Below, piece after piece: positions 27,772 to 36,193 of a stretch of DNA of 64,000 nt. Numbering within the stretch: the stretch's first letter is position 1; the number at the start of each line of letters is the position of its first letter. Under the pieces are notes generated by a model. It saw nothing but the letters and a program-made list of their open reading frames with translations. It searched no databases and had not been told where the DNA came from. The stretch lies in assembly GCF_027988105.1 (NCBI RefSeq), contig NZ_JAQJZJ010000001.1, positions 744,001 to 808,000 on the forward strand, written 5' to 3'. The stretch comes from Pseudomonas aestuarii. Lineage in GTDB: Bacteria > Pseudomonadota > Gammaproteobacteria > Pseudomonadales > Pseudomonadaceae. Position numbers and translations under genes: made by a program.

Positions 27772-28279
27772 ATTCGCGGCATTGACTGGCGTGGCGGGTA
27801 TCGGGGCAGGCTACTGGGCCTTGCCGGCCGGCGAAGTGCCAGGGCCGCTCAGCCTGCCAGGTGCGCAGCAGCTGTTGATCGGCCTGCGGGATAAGCCGTT
27901 GCTCAGCCTCAAGGGCTGGAGCCCGGCCGAGGTGTTCAACCACTGCGCGCAAAGCATCGAGTATTCCCTCGGCGGATACCCGACAATCAAGCCCGCCTGG
28001 TTCCGCCATAGCGTCGGGCCGCTGGCGTTCGGTGCGTTCGCCGCCCGCGGGGCCATGCGTCATCCGCTGGATGAGGCCATTCCTGGCGCGGCGCCGCTGA
28101 GCGCGCCGGCCACCCAGGCGCTGGCGCTAGAGCGGTTGCTGCAGGCGTTCGCCGACTTCGCCAGCCATCAGGGCGAGTTGCAGCCGCACTTCGCCTATGG
28201 CGCTCTGAGCCATGCCGACTATGCCCAGGCCCATGTGCTGCATCTGTATAACCACCTGAGCCTGATCCGCCTGGCTTAA
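27749..28279 (+). CDS. DUF1569 family protein with Tat-like signal
   Basis: A 176-residue protein starting MNRRQLVKFAALTGVAGIG, a twin-arginine-type signal followed by a hydrophobic segment. The mature part resembles DUF1569/DinB-like four-helix proteins (GWSPAEVFNHCAQSIEYSL, HPLDEAIPGAAPLS, HVLHLYNHLSLI); the spaced His residues could bind a metal. It overlaps the 3' end of the hydrolase gene by 23 bases, making a three-gene unit with the aldolase and hydrolase. Confidence 0.82.
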   Translation: MNRRQLVKFAALTGVAGIGAGYWALPAGEVPGPLSLPGAQQLLIGLRDKPLLSLKGWSPAEVFNHCAQSIEYSLGGYPTIKPAWFRHSVGPLAFGAFAARGAMRHPLDEAIPGAAPLSAPATQALALERLLQAFADFASHQGELQPHFAYGALSHADYAQAHVLHLYNHLSLIRLA

Positions 28280-28388
28280 TCATCCCGCAGCCTTATCGAG
28301 CACCATTCAGCGGTGGGCGTCTTTATTGTGACCGGTGCACAGCTGCTGGACACTTCAGCCATTGCCAACCTGCCAAGGAGCTCACCGC

Positions 28389-29300
28389 ATGAGCGAAGCC
28401 ATTAGTTTCCAAGACCAAGTCGTGATCGTCACCGGTGCCGGTGGTGGCCTGGGTCGCGCCCATGCCCTGCTGTTTGCCAAACATGGTGCCAAGGTAGTGG
28501 TCAACGATCTCGGTGGTAGCACCCATGGCGAAGGCGCCAACGCCTCGGCCGCCGCCAAGGTGGTGGAGGAGATCCGCGCCGCCGGTGGTACCGCGGTGGC
28601 CAACCATGACTCGGTGACCGACGGCGAGAAGATCGTGCAGCACGCCCTGGACGCCTTTGGCCGTATCGATGTGGTGGTCAACAACGCCGGCATCCTGCGC
28701 GACAAGACCTTCCACAAGATGGACGACGCCGACTGGGATCTGGTCTACAAGGTCCACGTCGAAGGGGCCTACAAGGTGACCCGCGCCGCCTGGCCGCACA
28801 TGCGCGAGCAGGGCTATGGGCGCATCATCTTCACCGCCTCCACGTCCGGCATCTACGGCAACTTCGGCCAGTCCAACTACGGCATGGCCAAGCTCGGCCT
28901 CTACGGCCTGACCCGCACCCTGGCCATCGAGGGGCGCAAGAACAACATCCTGGTCAACGCCATCGCCCCTACCGGCGGCACGCGCATGACCGAAGGGCTG
29001 ATCCCGCCGCAGATATTCGAGCAGCTCAAGCCCGAACTGGTCAGCCCGCTGGTGGTTTACCTGGCCAGCCAGGCCTGCGAAGAAACCTCGGGCCTGTTCG
29101 AGGTCGGTGGCGGCTGGATCGGCAAGACCCGCTGGGAGCGCAGCCTGGGCGCCGGTTTCGACCCGCGTGTCGGCTTCAGCCCGGAAGACGTGGCCGATCA
29201 TTGGCAGCAGATCTGCGACTTCGACGGCGCGGCGCACCCGGCCGATAACATCGAGGCCTTGCAGGAGATGATGAAGCACCTGCAGCAATACACCTCCTGA
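28389..29300 (+). CDS. SDR family dehydrogenase, 3-hydroxyacyl-CoA type
   Basis: A 303-residue short-chain dehydrogenase. The NAD site is VTGAGGGLGRAHALLF, followed by NNAGILRDKTFHKM, and the catalytic Y-x3-K in SNYGMAKLGLYGL. The sequence resembles the dehydrogenase domain of the peroxisomal multifunctional enzyme type 2, so oxidation of a 3-hydroxyacyl-CoA is likely. The C-terminal 60 residues extend past the usual SDR core. Start at 28389 has caaggagctcaccgc. Confidence 0.88.
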   Translation: MSEAISFQDQVVIVTGAGGGLGRAHALLFAKHGAKVVVNDLGGSTHGEGANASAAAKVVEEIRAAGGTAVANHDSVTDGEKIVQHALDAFGRIDVVVNNAGILRDKTFHKMDDADWDLVYKVHVEGAYKVTRAAWPHMREQGYGRIIFTASTSGIYGNFGQSNYGMAKLGLYGLTRTLAIEGRKNNILVNAIAPTGGTRMTEGLIPPQIFEQLKPELVSPLVVYLASQACEETSGLFEVGGGWIGKTRWERSLGAGFDPRVGFSPEDVADHWQQICDFDGAAHPADNIEALQEMMKHLQQYTS

Positions 29301-29364
29301 TCGCGCCAGTCTGGCGGGGGATTCGGCCAACGGGCTGATTTTCCTGACGCAGCGCTTTAAGGTG

Positions 29365-29389
29365 AAGGCCGGCTAAATGCCGGCCTTTG
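29365..29389. terminator. Hairpin terminator after the SDR gene
   Basis: Stem aaggccggc/gccggcctt with a 5-6-base loop; only three T follow, so strength is uncertain. Confidence 0.65.
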
Positions 29390-29531
29390 CCGTTTCAGGA
29401 CGCGCCAGCGGCACGGCTCCTGAACCCGCGTGGCCTGCCCGCGAAAGATGCGCAGGGCCAAGCGCATTGCCGGCAGGGGACCGAGGCGTCGCCCGGCGCC
29501 TGGGGTTTGTCTTGATGACGGAGATTTGTTC

Positions 29532-30299
29532 ATGAGCGTTATCGTTGAGAACAACGGCCCGGTCACCACTCTGATCATCGACCGTGTGCCGGTACGCAAC
29601 GCCGTCGACCGGCCGACCGCCGAGGCCCTGGCTGCCGCCTTGCGCGCGTTCGAGGCGGACCCGCAGGCGCGGGTCGCCGTGCTCGCCGGTGCCGGCGGGA
29701 CCTTCTGCGCCGGTGCCGACCTGGGCGCGGTGGCCGCAGGCGGTGAACGGGCCAATCGCCTGGAACCTGAGGGCGACGGCCCCATGGGGCCGAGCCGCAT
29801 GCAACTGAGTAAACCGCTGATCGCCGCCATCGAGGGCCATGCGGTGGCCGGCGGCCTGGAGCTGGCGCTGCTCGCCGACCTGCGGGTGATGGCCGCTGAT
29901 GCCGTGCTCGGGGTGTTCTGCCGGCGTTTCGGCGTGCCGCTGATCGACGGCGGCACCGTGCGTCTGCCGCGGATCATCGGTCAGGGTCGCGCGCTGGACC
30001 TGATCCTCACCGGCCGTGCGGTATTGGCCGAGGAAGCGCTGGCCATCGGCCTGGTCAATCGGGTGGTGACGGCCGGCACGGCACTGGCCGCCGCCCAGCA
30101 GCTGGCCCTGCAGCTCGCCGACTTCCCGCAGCATTGCCTGCTGGCCGACCGGGCCAGCGCCTATGCGCAGTGGAACCTGCCTTTCGATGAAGCCCTTGCC
30201 AACGAATTCAGCGGCGGCCTGGCGGTGCTCGAAAGTGGCGAAACCCTGGCCGGCGCGCAGCGTTTCAAGGCGGGGCAGGGGCGTCACGGCGCGTTCTGA
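29532..30299 (+). CDS. Enoyl-CoA hydratase/isomerase family protein
   Basis: A 255-residue crotonase. The oxyanion-hole segments are AGAGGTFCAGADLGAV and EGHAVAGGLELALLADLRV. A catalytic Glu could lie in FCRRFGVPLIDGG, but that position looks changed, so the reaction type (hydratase, isomerase or hydrolase) is open. Start at 29532 (MSVIVENNGPVTTL). It may work with the upstream SDR in fatty acyl-CoA turnover; the terminator between them suggests separate messages. Confidence 0.87.
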   Translation: MSVIVENNGPVTTLIIDRVPVRNAVDRPTAEALAAALRAFEADPQARVAVLAGAGGTFCAGADLGAVAAGGERANRLEPEGDGPMGPSRMQLSKPLIAAIEGHAVAGGLELALLADLRVMAADAVLGVFCRRFGVPLIDGGTVRLPRIIGQGRALDLILTGRAVLAEEALAIGLVNRVVTAGTALAAAQQLALQLADFPQHCLLADRASAYAQWNLPFDEALANEFSGGLAVLESGETLAGAQRFKAGQGRHGAF

Positions 30300-30375
30300 T
30301 GCCTGCGGGTCAAGGGCTTCAGCGTAGCCGTGGACGCGGCCGGGCGGCGCTGCGCTTTGGCCGCGAAGGGCTTAC

Positions 30376-31914
30376 TCAACCCTTGCCGGAAATTCCGTAC
30401 TTGCGCAGGCGCATGGCGATAGCGCTGTGCGAGGTGTGCAGGCGCGCGGCCAGTTGCCGGCTGGAGGGGTGGCTGAGGTAGAGCTTTTCCAGCAGGGCCT
30501 TCTCGAAACCGGCCACGGCGGCTTCCAGGCTGACGACCTCGCCTTCGGGCAGTTGCGGCGCTACGGCGGTGCTGGCGATGTCCAGGTCATCGATCTGCAC
30601 CAGATTGCTTTCGCAGATGGCGGCGGCGCGGAAGATCACGTTCTGCAGCTGGCGCACGTTGCCCGGCCAGCGGTTGCCGAGCAGTGCCGGGTAGGTGTCC
30701 GGGGCCAGGCGGCAGGGCAGGCGTTGAATCTGCTTGCAGGCATGCTGCATGAAATGCCGGGCCAGCAGCAGGATGTCCTGGCCGCGCTCGCGCAGGGGTG
30801 GCACTTCCAGGTTGAGCACGTTGAGGCGGTAGAACAGGTCTTCGCGGAAGGCGCCTTCGCCGACCATCTGTTCCAGGTCGCGGTGGGTGGCGCTGAGGAT
30901 GCGCACGTTGACCTTGACCTCGCGCTCGCCACCGACCCGACGGAAGGTGCCGTCACTGAGGAAGCGCAGCAGCTTGGCCTGCAGGTAGGGTGACATCTCG
31001 CCGATTTCATCGAGAAACACCGTGCCCTGGTTGGCCAGCTCCAGCAGCCCCGGCTTGCCGCCGCGCTGTGCCCCGGTAAAGGCCCCGGGGGCATAGCCGA
31101 ACAGCTCGCTCTCGGCGAGGTTCTCCGGCAGCGCCGCGCAGTTCAGCGCCAGGAAAGGCGCCGTGTTGCGCGCGCTGATGGCGTGGCAGCCACGCGCCAC
31201 CAGCTCCTTGCCGGTGCCGGTTTCGCCCTGGATCAACAGCGGCGCATCGAGGCTGGCGACGCGCAGGGCGCGGGTCTTCAAGGTGCGGATCGGCTGCGAT
31301 TCGCCGAGCAGCGAATCGAAGCCCTCGACATGGTCGTGGTGCAGGGCCGCCAGCCGCGCACCGATGCGGCTTGGCTCATACAGGGTGAGCAAGGCGCCAG
31401 CGAGCCGGCGCTGCCCGCTGTCGACCGCTTCGCTGATCGGCGTGGCGTCCAGCAGCAGCGCCTGACCATTGAGGGTCACTTCGCGCAGCGGCAGGCGGAA
31501 CTGCTGCTCCAGCAGGGCATGGGGCAAGGCCGGATCGGCGAACAGTTCACCGAGCGACAGGCCTTCCACGTCACGCTCGCAGAGGGCGATCAGCGCCGGG
31601 TTGGCCAGCAGCACGCGGCCGGCGCCATCCACCGCCAGCACCGGGTCGGTCATCGCCGCGAGCAGGGCGTCGAGCTGCAGGTGCCGGCGCTGTCCGGGGA
31701 GGATGTCGACGATGGTCACCGCCTGCACGCCACGCACCTTGAACAGCGCTTCGCGCAACTCGTCGAGCACCGCGGGGCTCAGGGTCGGCGCGTCGATATA
31801 GACATTGGGCGGGACCATCTCCACCGCATCCAGATTGAGATTGCGCCCACCGAGCAGCGCCAGGACTTCCTGGGTGATACCAACGCGGTCGATGAAGCTG
31901 ACGTGGATGCGCAT
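30376..31914 (-). CDS. phhR: TyrR/PhhR-type aromatic amino acid regulator
   Basis: A 512-residue regulator: N-terminal ACT domain (1-75), PAS-like domain (about 80-190), AAA+ domain (Walker A GETGTGKE, GYAPGAFTGA, Walker B-like GTVFLDEIGEM, NVRILSATHRDLEQM) and a C-terminal Fis-like helix-turn-helix (SRQLAARLHTSHSAIAMRLR). The GAFTGA loop is intact, as in PhhR, and unlike in E. coli TyrR. In pseudomonads PhhR activates phhABC for phenylalanine hydroxylation, whose cofactor is the tetrahydromonapterin made by the folM-folE-folX products. Confidence 0.92.
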   Translation of the reverse strand: MRIHVSFIDRVGITQEVLALLGGRNLNLDAVEMVPPNVYIDAPTLSPAVLDELREALFKVRGVQAVTIVDILPGQRRHLQLDALLAAMTDPVLAVDGAGRVLLANPALIALCERDVEGLSLGELFADPALPHALLEQQFRLPLREVTLNGQALLLDATPISEAVDSGQRRLAGALLTLYEPSRIGARLAALHHDHVEGFDSLLGESQPIRTLKTRALRVASLDAPLLIQGETGTGKELVARGCHAISARNTAPFLALNCAALPENLAESELFGYAPGAFTGAQRGGKPGLLELANQGTVFLDEIGEMSPYLQAKLLRFLSDGTFRRVGGEREVKVNVRILSATHRDLEQMVGEGAFREDLFYRLNVLNLEVPPLRERGQDILLLARHFMQHACKQIQRLPCRLAPDTYPALLGNRWPGNVRQLQNVIFRAAAICESNLVQIDDLDIASTAVAPQLPEGEVVSLEAAVAGFEKALLEKLYLSHPSSRQLAARLHTSHSAIAMRLRKYGISGKG

Positions 31915-32132
31915 ACGGGCGAGGAACCGACTCGATTACAAGGGCAGCAGTATGCCCGGTCTGAATGGCTTAGTTAACCGAGCGCAGGTTTTCACCCTTG
32001 CGCGTGGCAGCAGAGCCCCAGGCGCGGTGCTGGAGCAATCGTTAACCTGAGCGTCATAACCCGGCCGCAGTAGGCGAGAGTTTTTTCACCCGCTTCCGCC
32101 TTTGAAGGCTCATCCCGGCGAGGGTTAGCGGC

Positions 32133-32441
32133 TCAGCCGCAATTGATCCGCTGGATCGCTTCGGCCTCGTCGATCTCGATATTCAGGCGCTGCGAGTTGT
32201 ACTCCAGGGTCACCGCATCGCCGGGGGCGAGTACACGAACGCTGCGTGCGCCGGCGTGTTGGCGCGCCTGTTCAACCTGTTCGGCGGTTGCGGTCTTGCC
32301 CAGCATGCCTTGCACCAAGTCGGCGTTACAGGCGCCGTTGGGGTTGGCGGGTGGTGCCGGTGCCTTGCTGCCGTCTACCGAGCTGCAACCGGCCAGCATG
32401 GCGAGCAGGGCCAGGGTGCAGGGAAGTCGTTTGCGATACAT
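32133..32441 (-). CDS. I78-family peptidase inhibitor-like lipoprotein
   Basis: A 102-residue protein with a lipoprotein signal (LALLAMLAGCSS) and an I78 domain at about 35-102: CNADLVQGMLGKTATAEQ, RSVRVLAPGDAVTLEYN, and a terminal Cys that can pair with the first to form a disulfide. The family inhibits serine peptidases. Start at 32441 (MYRKRLPC). Confidence 0.85.
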   Translation of the reverse strand: MYRKRLPCTLALLAMLAGCSSVDGSKAPAPPANPNGACNADLVQGMLGKTATAEQVEQARQHAGARSVRVLAPGDAVTLEYNSQRLNIEIDEAEAIQRINCG

Positions 32442-32545
32442 GCTGTGGTCCTTGGGTCGGGCGCCAGGCGGCGCACTGAATGGATAGCGGTTGATCCGCA
32501 TGCCCATAGGGGGCCTGTGTTCCTCTGCCCAGGGATCAGGGCGGC

Positions 32546-33457
32546 TTATGGGTGTTTGCGATAGGTCAGCAGCACGATACCGCCGATGACTATCACTCCG
32601 CCAACCATCTGGGTCTGGCTCAGCACTTGGCCGAGGATCACCCAGCCCAGCAGCAGGGTCGCCACCGGCTCGATATTCATCACCGGGGCGTTGCGCATCA
32701 TGTCCAGTCGCGGCATGCAGACGAACAACAGGGTAAACCCCACACCGTAGAGCAGTGCCAGCACGCCCAGAGCGATCCAGCCGGTCTGCGCCGCCGGCGG
32801 CGTCACACCGCCCGGCAGCAGGTCGCTGGCGCCGGCCACTAGCGCACTGCTGAAGACGATCAGCATAGTCAACATGCTGCGCAGCGAGCCGCGCAACGCC
32901 GACAGCTTGTGCTCGGTGAGCCACAGCGCACTGGCGAAGGCGCAGGCGGCGCAGAAGGCCAGGCCGATGCCCAGCAGCCACTCGGCGCTGACCCCTTCAC
33001 GGGCACTCAGGCGCGTCGGCACGTCGAGGGCGAACAGCAGGCCGAACAGGATCAGGCCCATCAGCCAGGCCGTGCGCCGGGTCGGTGGCGGGCCGCCGAG
33101 CGCCCAGCCGAGCAGGGCCAGGATAATCGGAAAGGTATTGGCCGCGAGCAGGGCCAGGGCCACCGGAATCCGCGCCACCGCCGAATACAGGCAGAGACTC
33201 TGGGTGGCGATCAACAGGCCCATCAGCAGTTGCCAGCGCCAGGCTCCGGCTGGCAGGCGCAGCGGTTGTCGTTGCCAGGCGACGAGGGCGCTGAGCACCA
33301 CCAGGGTCACCCCGGAACGGCAGAGAATCGCCAGCAGCACGCCAGCACCATCGTCGAAGGCGATGCGCGCGGCGATATGGTTGCCGGCAAAGGTACAGGC
33401 GAGCAAGGCCAGTAGCAGTACGGCGAGGTGGCGGGGAAACGGCGTAGTGGGGGACAT
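32546..33457 (-). CDS. EamA/DMT superfamily transporter
   Basis: A 303-residue inner-membrane protein with about ten hydrophobic helices in two EamA repeats (1-140 and 165-300). Typical motifs are NHIAARIAF, SALVAWQRQPL and, in the second repeat, NIEPVATLLLGWVILGQVL. Substrate unknown; relatives export amino acids or metabolites. No operon partner is evident. Confidence 0.88.
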   Translation of the reverse strand: MSPTTPFPRHLAVLLLALLACTFAGNHIAARIAFDDGAGVLLAILCRSGVTLVVLSALVAWQRQPLRLPAGAWRWQLLMGLLIATQSLCLYSAVARIPVALALLAANTFPIILALLGWALGGPPPTRRTAWLMGLILFGLLFALDVPTRLSAREGVSAEWLLGIGLAFCAACAFASALWLTEHKLSALRGSLRSMLTMLIVFSSALVAGASDLLPGGVTPPAAQTGWIALGVLALLYGVGFTLLFVCMPRLDMMRNAPVMNIEPVATLLLGWVILGQVLSQTQMVGGVIVIGGIVLLTYRKHP

Positions 33458-33716
33458 GAACGCGCGGGCACTTCCGGGGCAGATTCGCCGCGAAACTCCG
33501 CGGCCTGGACAGGGTACAGCAGCCGCCGAGCAGCCGGTCGGTGTTGTTGCCGGGGTCTTTGCTCCAGTGCGCTAGCGCCACCCCAGAACCATTATCGACG
33601 ACATGGAGCGACGGATGGTGGCGTGCGGGATGCGCAGCGTCAATGGCGCTCATCTAGGCTTCAGCCTGTCCATCACCGCTTGGTTCGGGGGAGCCGATAT
33701 CCCAGGAGACACGCAC

Positions 33717-34376
33717 ATGCACAGGATGACTCGCACACTCGCCCTGCCGGCGGCCCTGTTGGTCTTGGCCTGCAGTTTCGCCAGTCAGGCCGAGCAAGCC
33801 GACATGACCTTCTTCGTCACCAGCGAGGGATCGGGCCAGGGCGCCAATTTCGGCGGCCTGGCGGGTGCCGACGCGCACTGCCTGAAACTGGCCGGGCTCG
33901 CCGGGGCCGGCCAGCACACCTGGCACGCCTACCTCAGCACCAGCGCCAGCGACGGAGCGGCGGCGGTCAACGCACGTGATCGCATCGGCAAGGGACCCTG
34001 GCAAAACGCCGAGGGGGTGGTCATCGCCAAGGATGTCGCGCAACTGCATGGTGACAACCATCTGGCCAAGGACACCGCCCTGGACGAGCACGGCGCGATG
34101 ATCAAGGGCCGTGGTGACACGCCGAACAGGCACGACATCCTCACCGGCTCCCAGGCCGATGGCACGGCGTTCGCCGCCGACCAGGACCACACCTGCGGCA
34201 ACTGGACCAGCAGCAGTGAGGGCTCTGCCCAGGTCGGCCACCATGACCGCATGGGCTTGCGCGACGATGCGCCGTCGCGCTCATGGAATTCCTCGCACCC
34301 AACGCGGGGCTGTAGCGACGAAGGTCTGAGGAGTACCGGCGGAGCGGGGCTGCTGTACTGCTTTGCCGTGGACTGA
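33717..34376 (+). CDS. Secreted lectin-like protein (NC10/endostatin-like)
   Basis: A 219-residue protein with a cleavable signal (MTRTLALPAALLVLACSFAS-QA). The mature part begins DMTFFVTSEGSGQGANFGGL and contains WHAYLSTSA, CGNWTSSSEG and GLLYCFAVD. This pattern occurs in proteins annotated as 'lectin' in rhizobia and pseudomonads, related to the C-type-lectin-like NC10/endostatin fold. The cysteines (about four after the signal) could form disulfides in the periplasm. Ligand unknown. Confidence 0.75.
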   Translation: MHRMTRTLALPAALLVLACSFASQAEQADMTFFVTSEGSGQGANFGGLAGADAHCLKLAGLAGAGQHTWHAYLSTSASDGAAAVNARDRIGKGPWQNAEGVVIAKDVAQLHGDNHLAKDTALDEHGAMIKGRGDTPNRHDILTGSQADGTAFAADQDHTCGNWTSSSEGSAQVGHHDRMGLRDDAPSRSWNSSHPTRGCSDEGLRSTGGAGLLYCFAVD

Positions 34377-34590
34377 GGCGGATGCCTGCGGGCCGGCACC
34401 AGGGCGCTGGCCGTCCTGGCTGGGGCGGGCCGCGCATTCTAGAGCCGCCGTGGCTGTGCTGCGCTCGAATCGCCCCGGGCCCTGCGCTCAAGCGGACCCG
34501 CCGCGCTGCTATTCGAGTCAGGCGGCGATGCTGGCCATTCGGATTTAGCGCGCTGAGCGACTGCTACGCGCACCGGACCAGGCGCTGATT

Positions 34591-35310
34591 TCAGAGCCAG
34601 CTCATGGCCACTGGCAGCAGGACCGCCGTGAGCACACCGAGCAGACTCATCGCCAAGGCCGCAAACGCACCGGATTCCTCGCCTTCCTCCAGTGCCCGAG
34701 CCGTACCAATGGCGTGAGCGTTGATCCCATAGCTCAGCCCGCGGGCAGCCGGGTGGTCGACCCTGGCCCAGCGCAACAGCAGCGGTCCCAGAGCCGTGCC
34801 GATCACGCCCGTGAGCATCACCAATACCGCGGCCAGGGGCACGATGCCGTGCAGTTGTTCGGTCACCAGCATGGCGATGGGCATGGTCACCGACTTGGTC
34901 GACAGGGTCATCAGCACCGGCACGCGCGCGCCGAGGCCATGGGCGATCAGCAAGGTCAGCAGCACTGTTAGCGCCCCGCCAAGCAGGACCGTCAGCAGGA
35001 TCGGCAAGAGCAGCAGGCGAATGCGTTGCAGGTTGTGGTACAGCGGCACCGCCAAGGCCACAGTCGCCGGGCCGAGCAGCAAGGCGATGGGCGCGGCGCC
35101 CTGGCGGTAGGTGGCGTAATCCAGGCCTGTGGCGAACAACGCCGCCACCACCAGCAACATGGCGATCATCACCGGTTGCAGCAGCAACCAGCCGCTGCGC
35201 CGATACAGCCAGAGCGCGAACTGGAAGGCCACCAGGGTCAAACCCAAGGCAAACAACGGATGGCTGACCAGGGCGCGCCACCCCATCTGTAGTTCCAGCA
35301 GACTGATCAA
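34591..35310 (-). CDS. LrgB/CidB family membrane protein
   Basis: A 239-residue inner-membrane protein with seven to eight helices and the family motif TLSTKSVTMPIAM, then GVIGTALGPLLLRW and GLSYGINAHAIGTA. LrgB partners with LrgA in holin/antiholin-like or pyruvate/glycolate transport roles. Its start overlaps the LrgA stop by 4 bases. Confidence 0.92.
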   Translation of the reverse strand: MISLLELQMGWRALVSHPLFALGLTLVAFQFALWLYRRSGWLLLQPVMIAMLLVVAALFATGLDYATYRQGAAPIALLLGPATVALAVPLYHNLQRIRLLLLPILLTVLLGGALTVLLTLLIAHGLGARVPVLMTLSTKSVTMPIAMLVTEQLHGIVPLAAVLVMLTGVIGTALGPLLLRWARVDHPAARGLSYGINAHAIGTARALEEGEESGAFAALAMSLLGVLTAVLLPVAMSWL

Positions 35311-35669
35311 GGTTCTGCCGCCTTGCGCTCAATGCGCCGGGTCAGGTGCTGCATCAGCCAGCCGCAAAAGGGAATGCTCACCAGCAACGACAGCACCAGG
35401 GCCGCAGCGATCGCCAGGGCGTCTTCGCGCCAGGCATCGCCCGCCAGCATGATGCCGGCGGCCGGAACCACCAGCAGCAGCGGCAGGTAGTTGAGCAAGC
35501 CACTGGCCGCCTGGTTCAGCGGTTCATCCACCGTGCCGCGCACGAGCAAGTAGCCGAACAACAGCAGCATGCCGATCACGGCACCCGGCAGCATGGGCAG
35601 GCACAAGGCGCTCAGCAGGTTGCCGGCCAACTGCAACGCCAGCAGCCAGGTCAGTCCTTTAAGCATCAA
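35307..35669 (-). CDS. LrgA/CidA family holin-like protein
   Basis: A 120-residue protein with four hydrophobic helices (LTWLLALQLAGNLLSALCL; GAVIGMLLLFGYLLV; LLNYLPLLLVVPAAGIM; ALVLSLLVSIPFCGWLM). The LrgA/CidA hallmark P-x-PG-x-V/I-G-M-LLLF is present (LPMLPGAVIGMLLLF). It overlaps both neighbours by 4 bases. Confidence 0.92.
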   Translation of the reverse strand: MMLKGLTWLLALQLAGNLLSALCLPMLPGAVIGMLLLFGYLLVRGTVDEPLNQAASGLLNYLPLLLVVPAAGIMLAGDAWREDALAIAAALVLSLLVSIPFCGWLMQHLTRRIERKAAEP

Positions 35670-36193
35670 AGGGCCTCACCCGCACTGCGACGACGGAACA
35701 GCGGCCGCGGCTCGATGGCCGAGCGGCCGTAGAGCACGCTCATGCCCGCCAGGCCCTTGAGCGCGTCCTCGGCGGACCTGTCCTCGCGCACGGCAAAGGC
35801 ATCGAAACCGCACTGGCGCATATGGCTGAGCTGGTCGCGCAGCACATCGCCGACCGCGCGTAGCTCGCCGCTCCAGCCCAGGCGCGTGCGCAGCAGGTAG
35901 GCCTGGCTGTAACCACGGCCATCACGAAAGCTGGGGAATTCGATGGCGATCAGCGGCAGGATGGGTAGGAAGGCGTGAATCGCTTCGACCTCATCCTCCG
36001 GGGCCAGGCAGATGCCGTCCAGGCTGAAGCGCTCGCCCGTGAGCGTTGCCTCATCCTGGCGCTGCAGCCAGGCCGCCAACGGCAGGATCAAGGGGCCGGC
36101 GGGGCGGGGCTGGGTCGGCTCGCGCAACCACTGCCAGGGATCATCATTCACCAGGCCGGCCTGGCCAGCGCTCAGACGAATCAGGTTGTTCAT
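35666..36193 (-). CDS. DUF934 protein, sulfite-reduction accessory
   Basis: A 175-residue soluble protein with family segments LIAIEFPSFRDGRGYSQAYL and LRTRLGWSGELRAVGDVLRD. DUF934 genes nearly always follow cysI-type sulfite reductase genes in proteobacteria, and here too it overlaps cysI by 4 bases. Biochemical role unproven; an accessory part in sulfite reduction is inferred from context. Confidence 0.9.
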   Translation of the reverse strand: MNNLIRLSAGQAGLVNDDPWQWLREPTQPRPAGPLILPLAAWLQRQDEATLTGERFSLDGICLAPEDEVEAIHAFLPILPLIAIEFPSFRDGRGYSQAYLLRTRLGWSGELRAVGDVLRDQLSHMRQCGFDAFAVREDRSAEDALKGLAGMSVLYGRSAIEPRPLFRRRSAGEAL

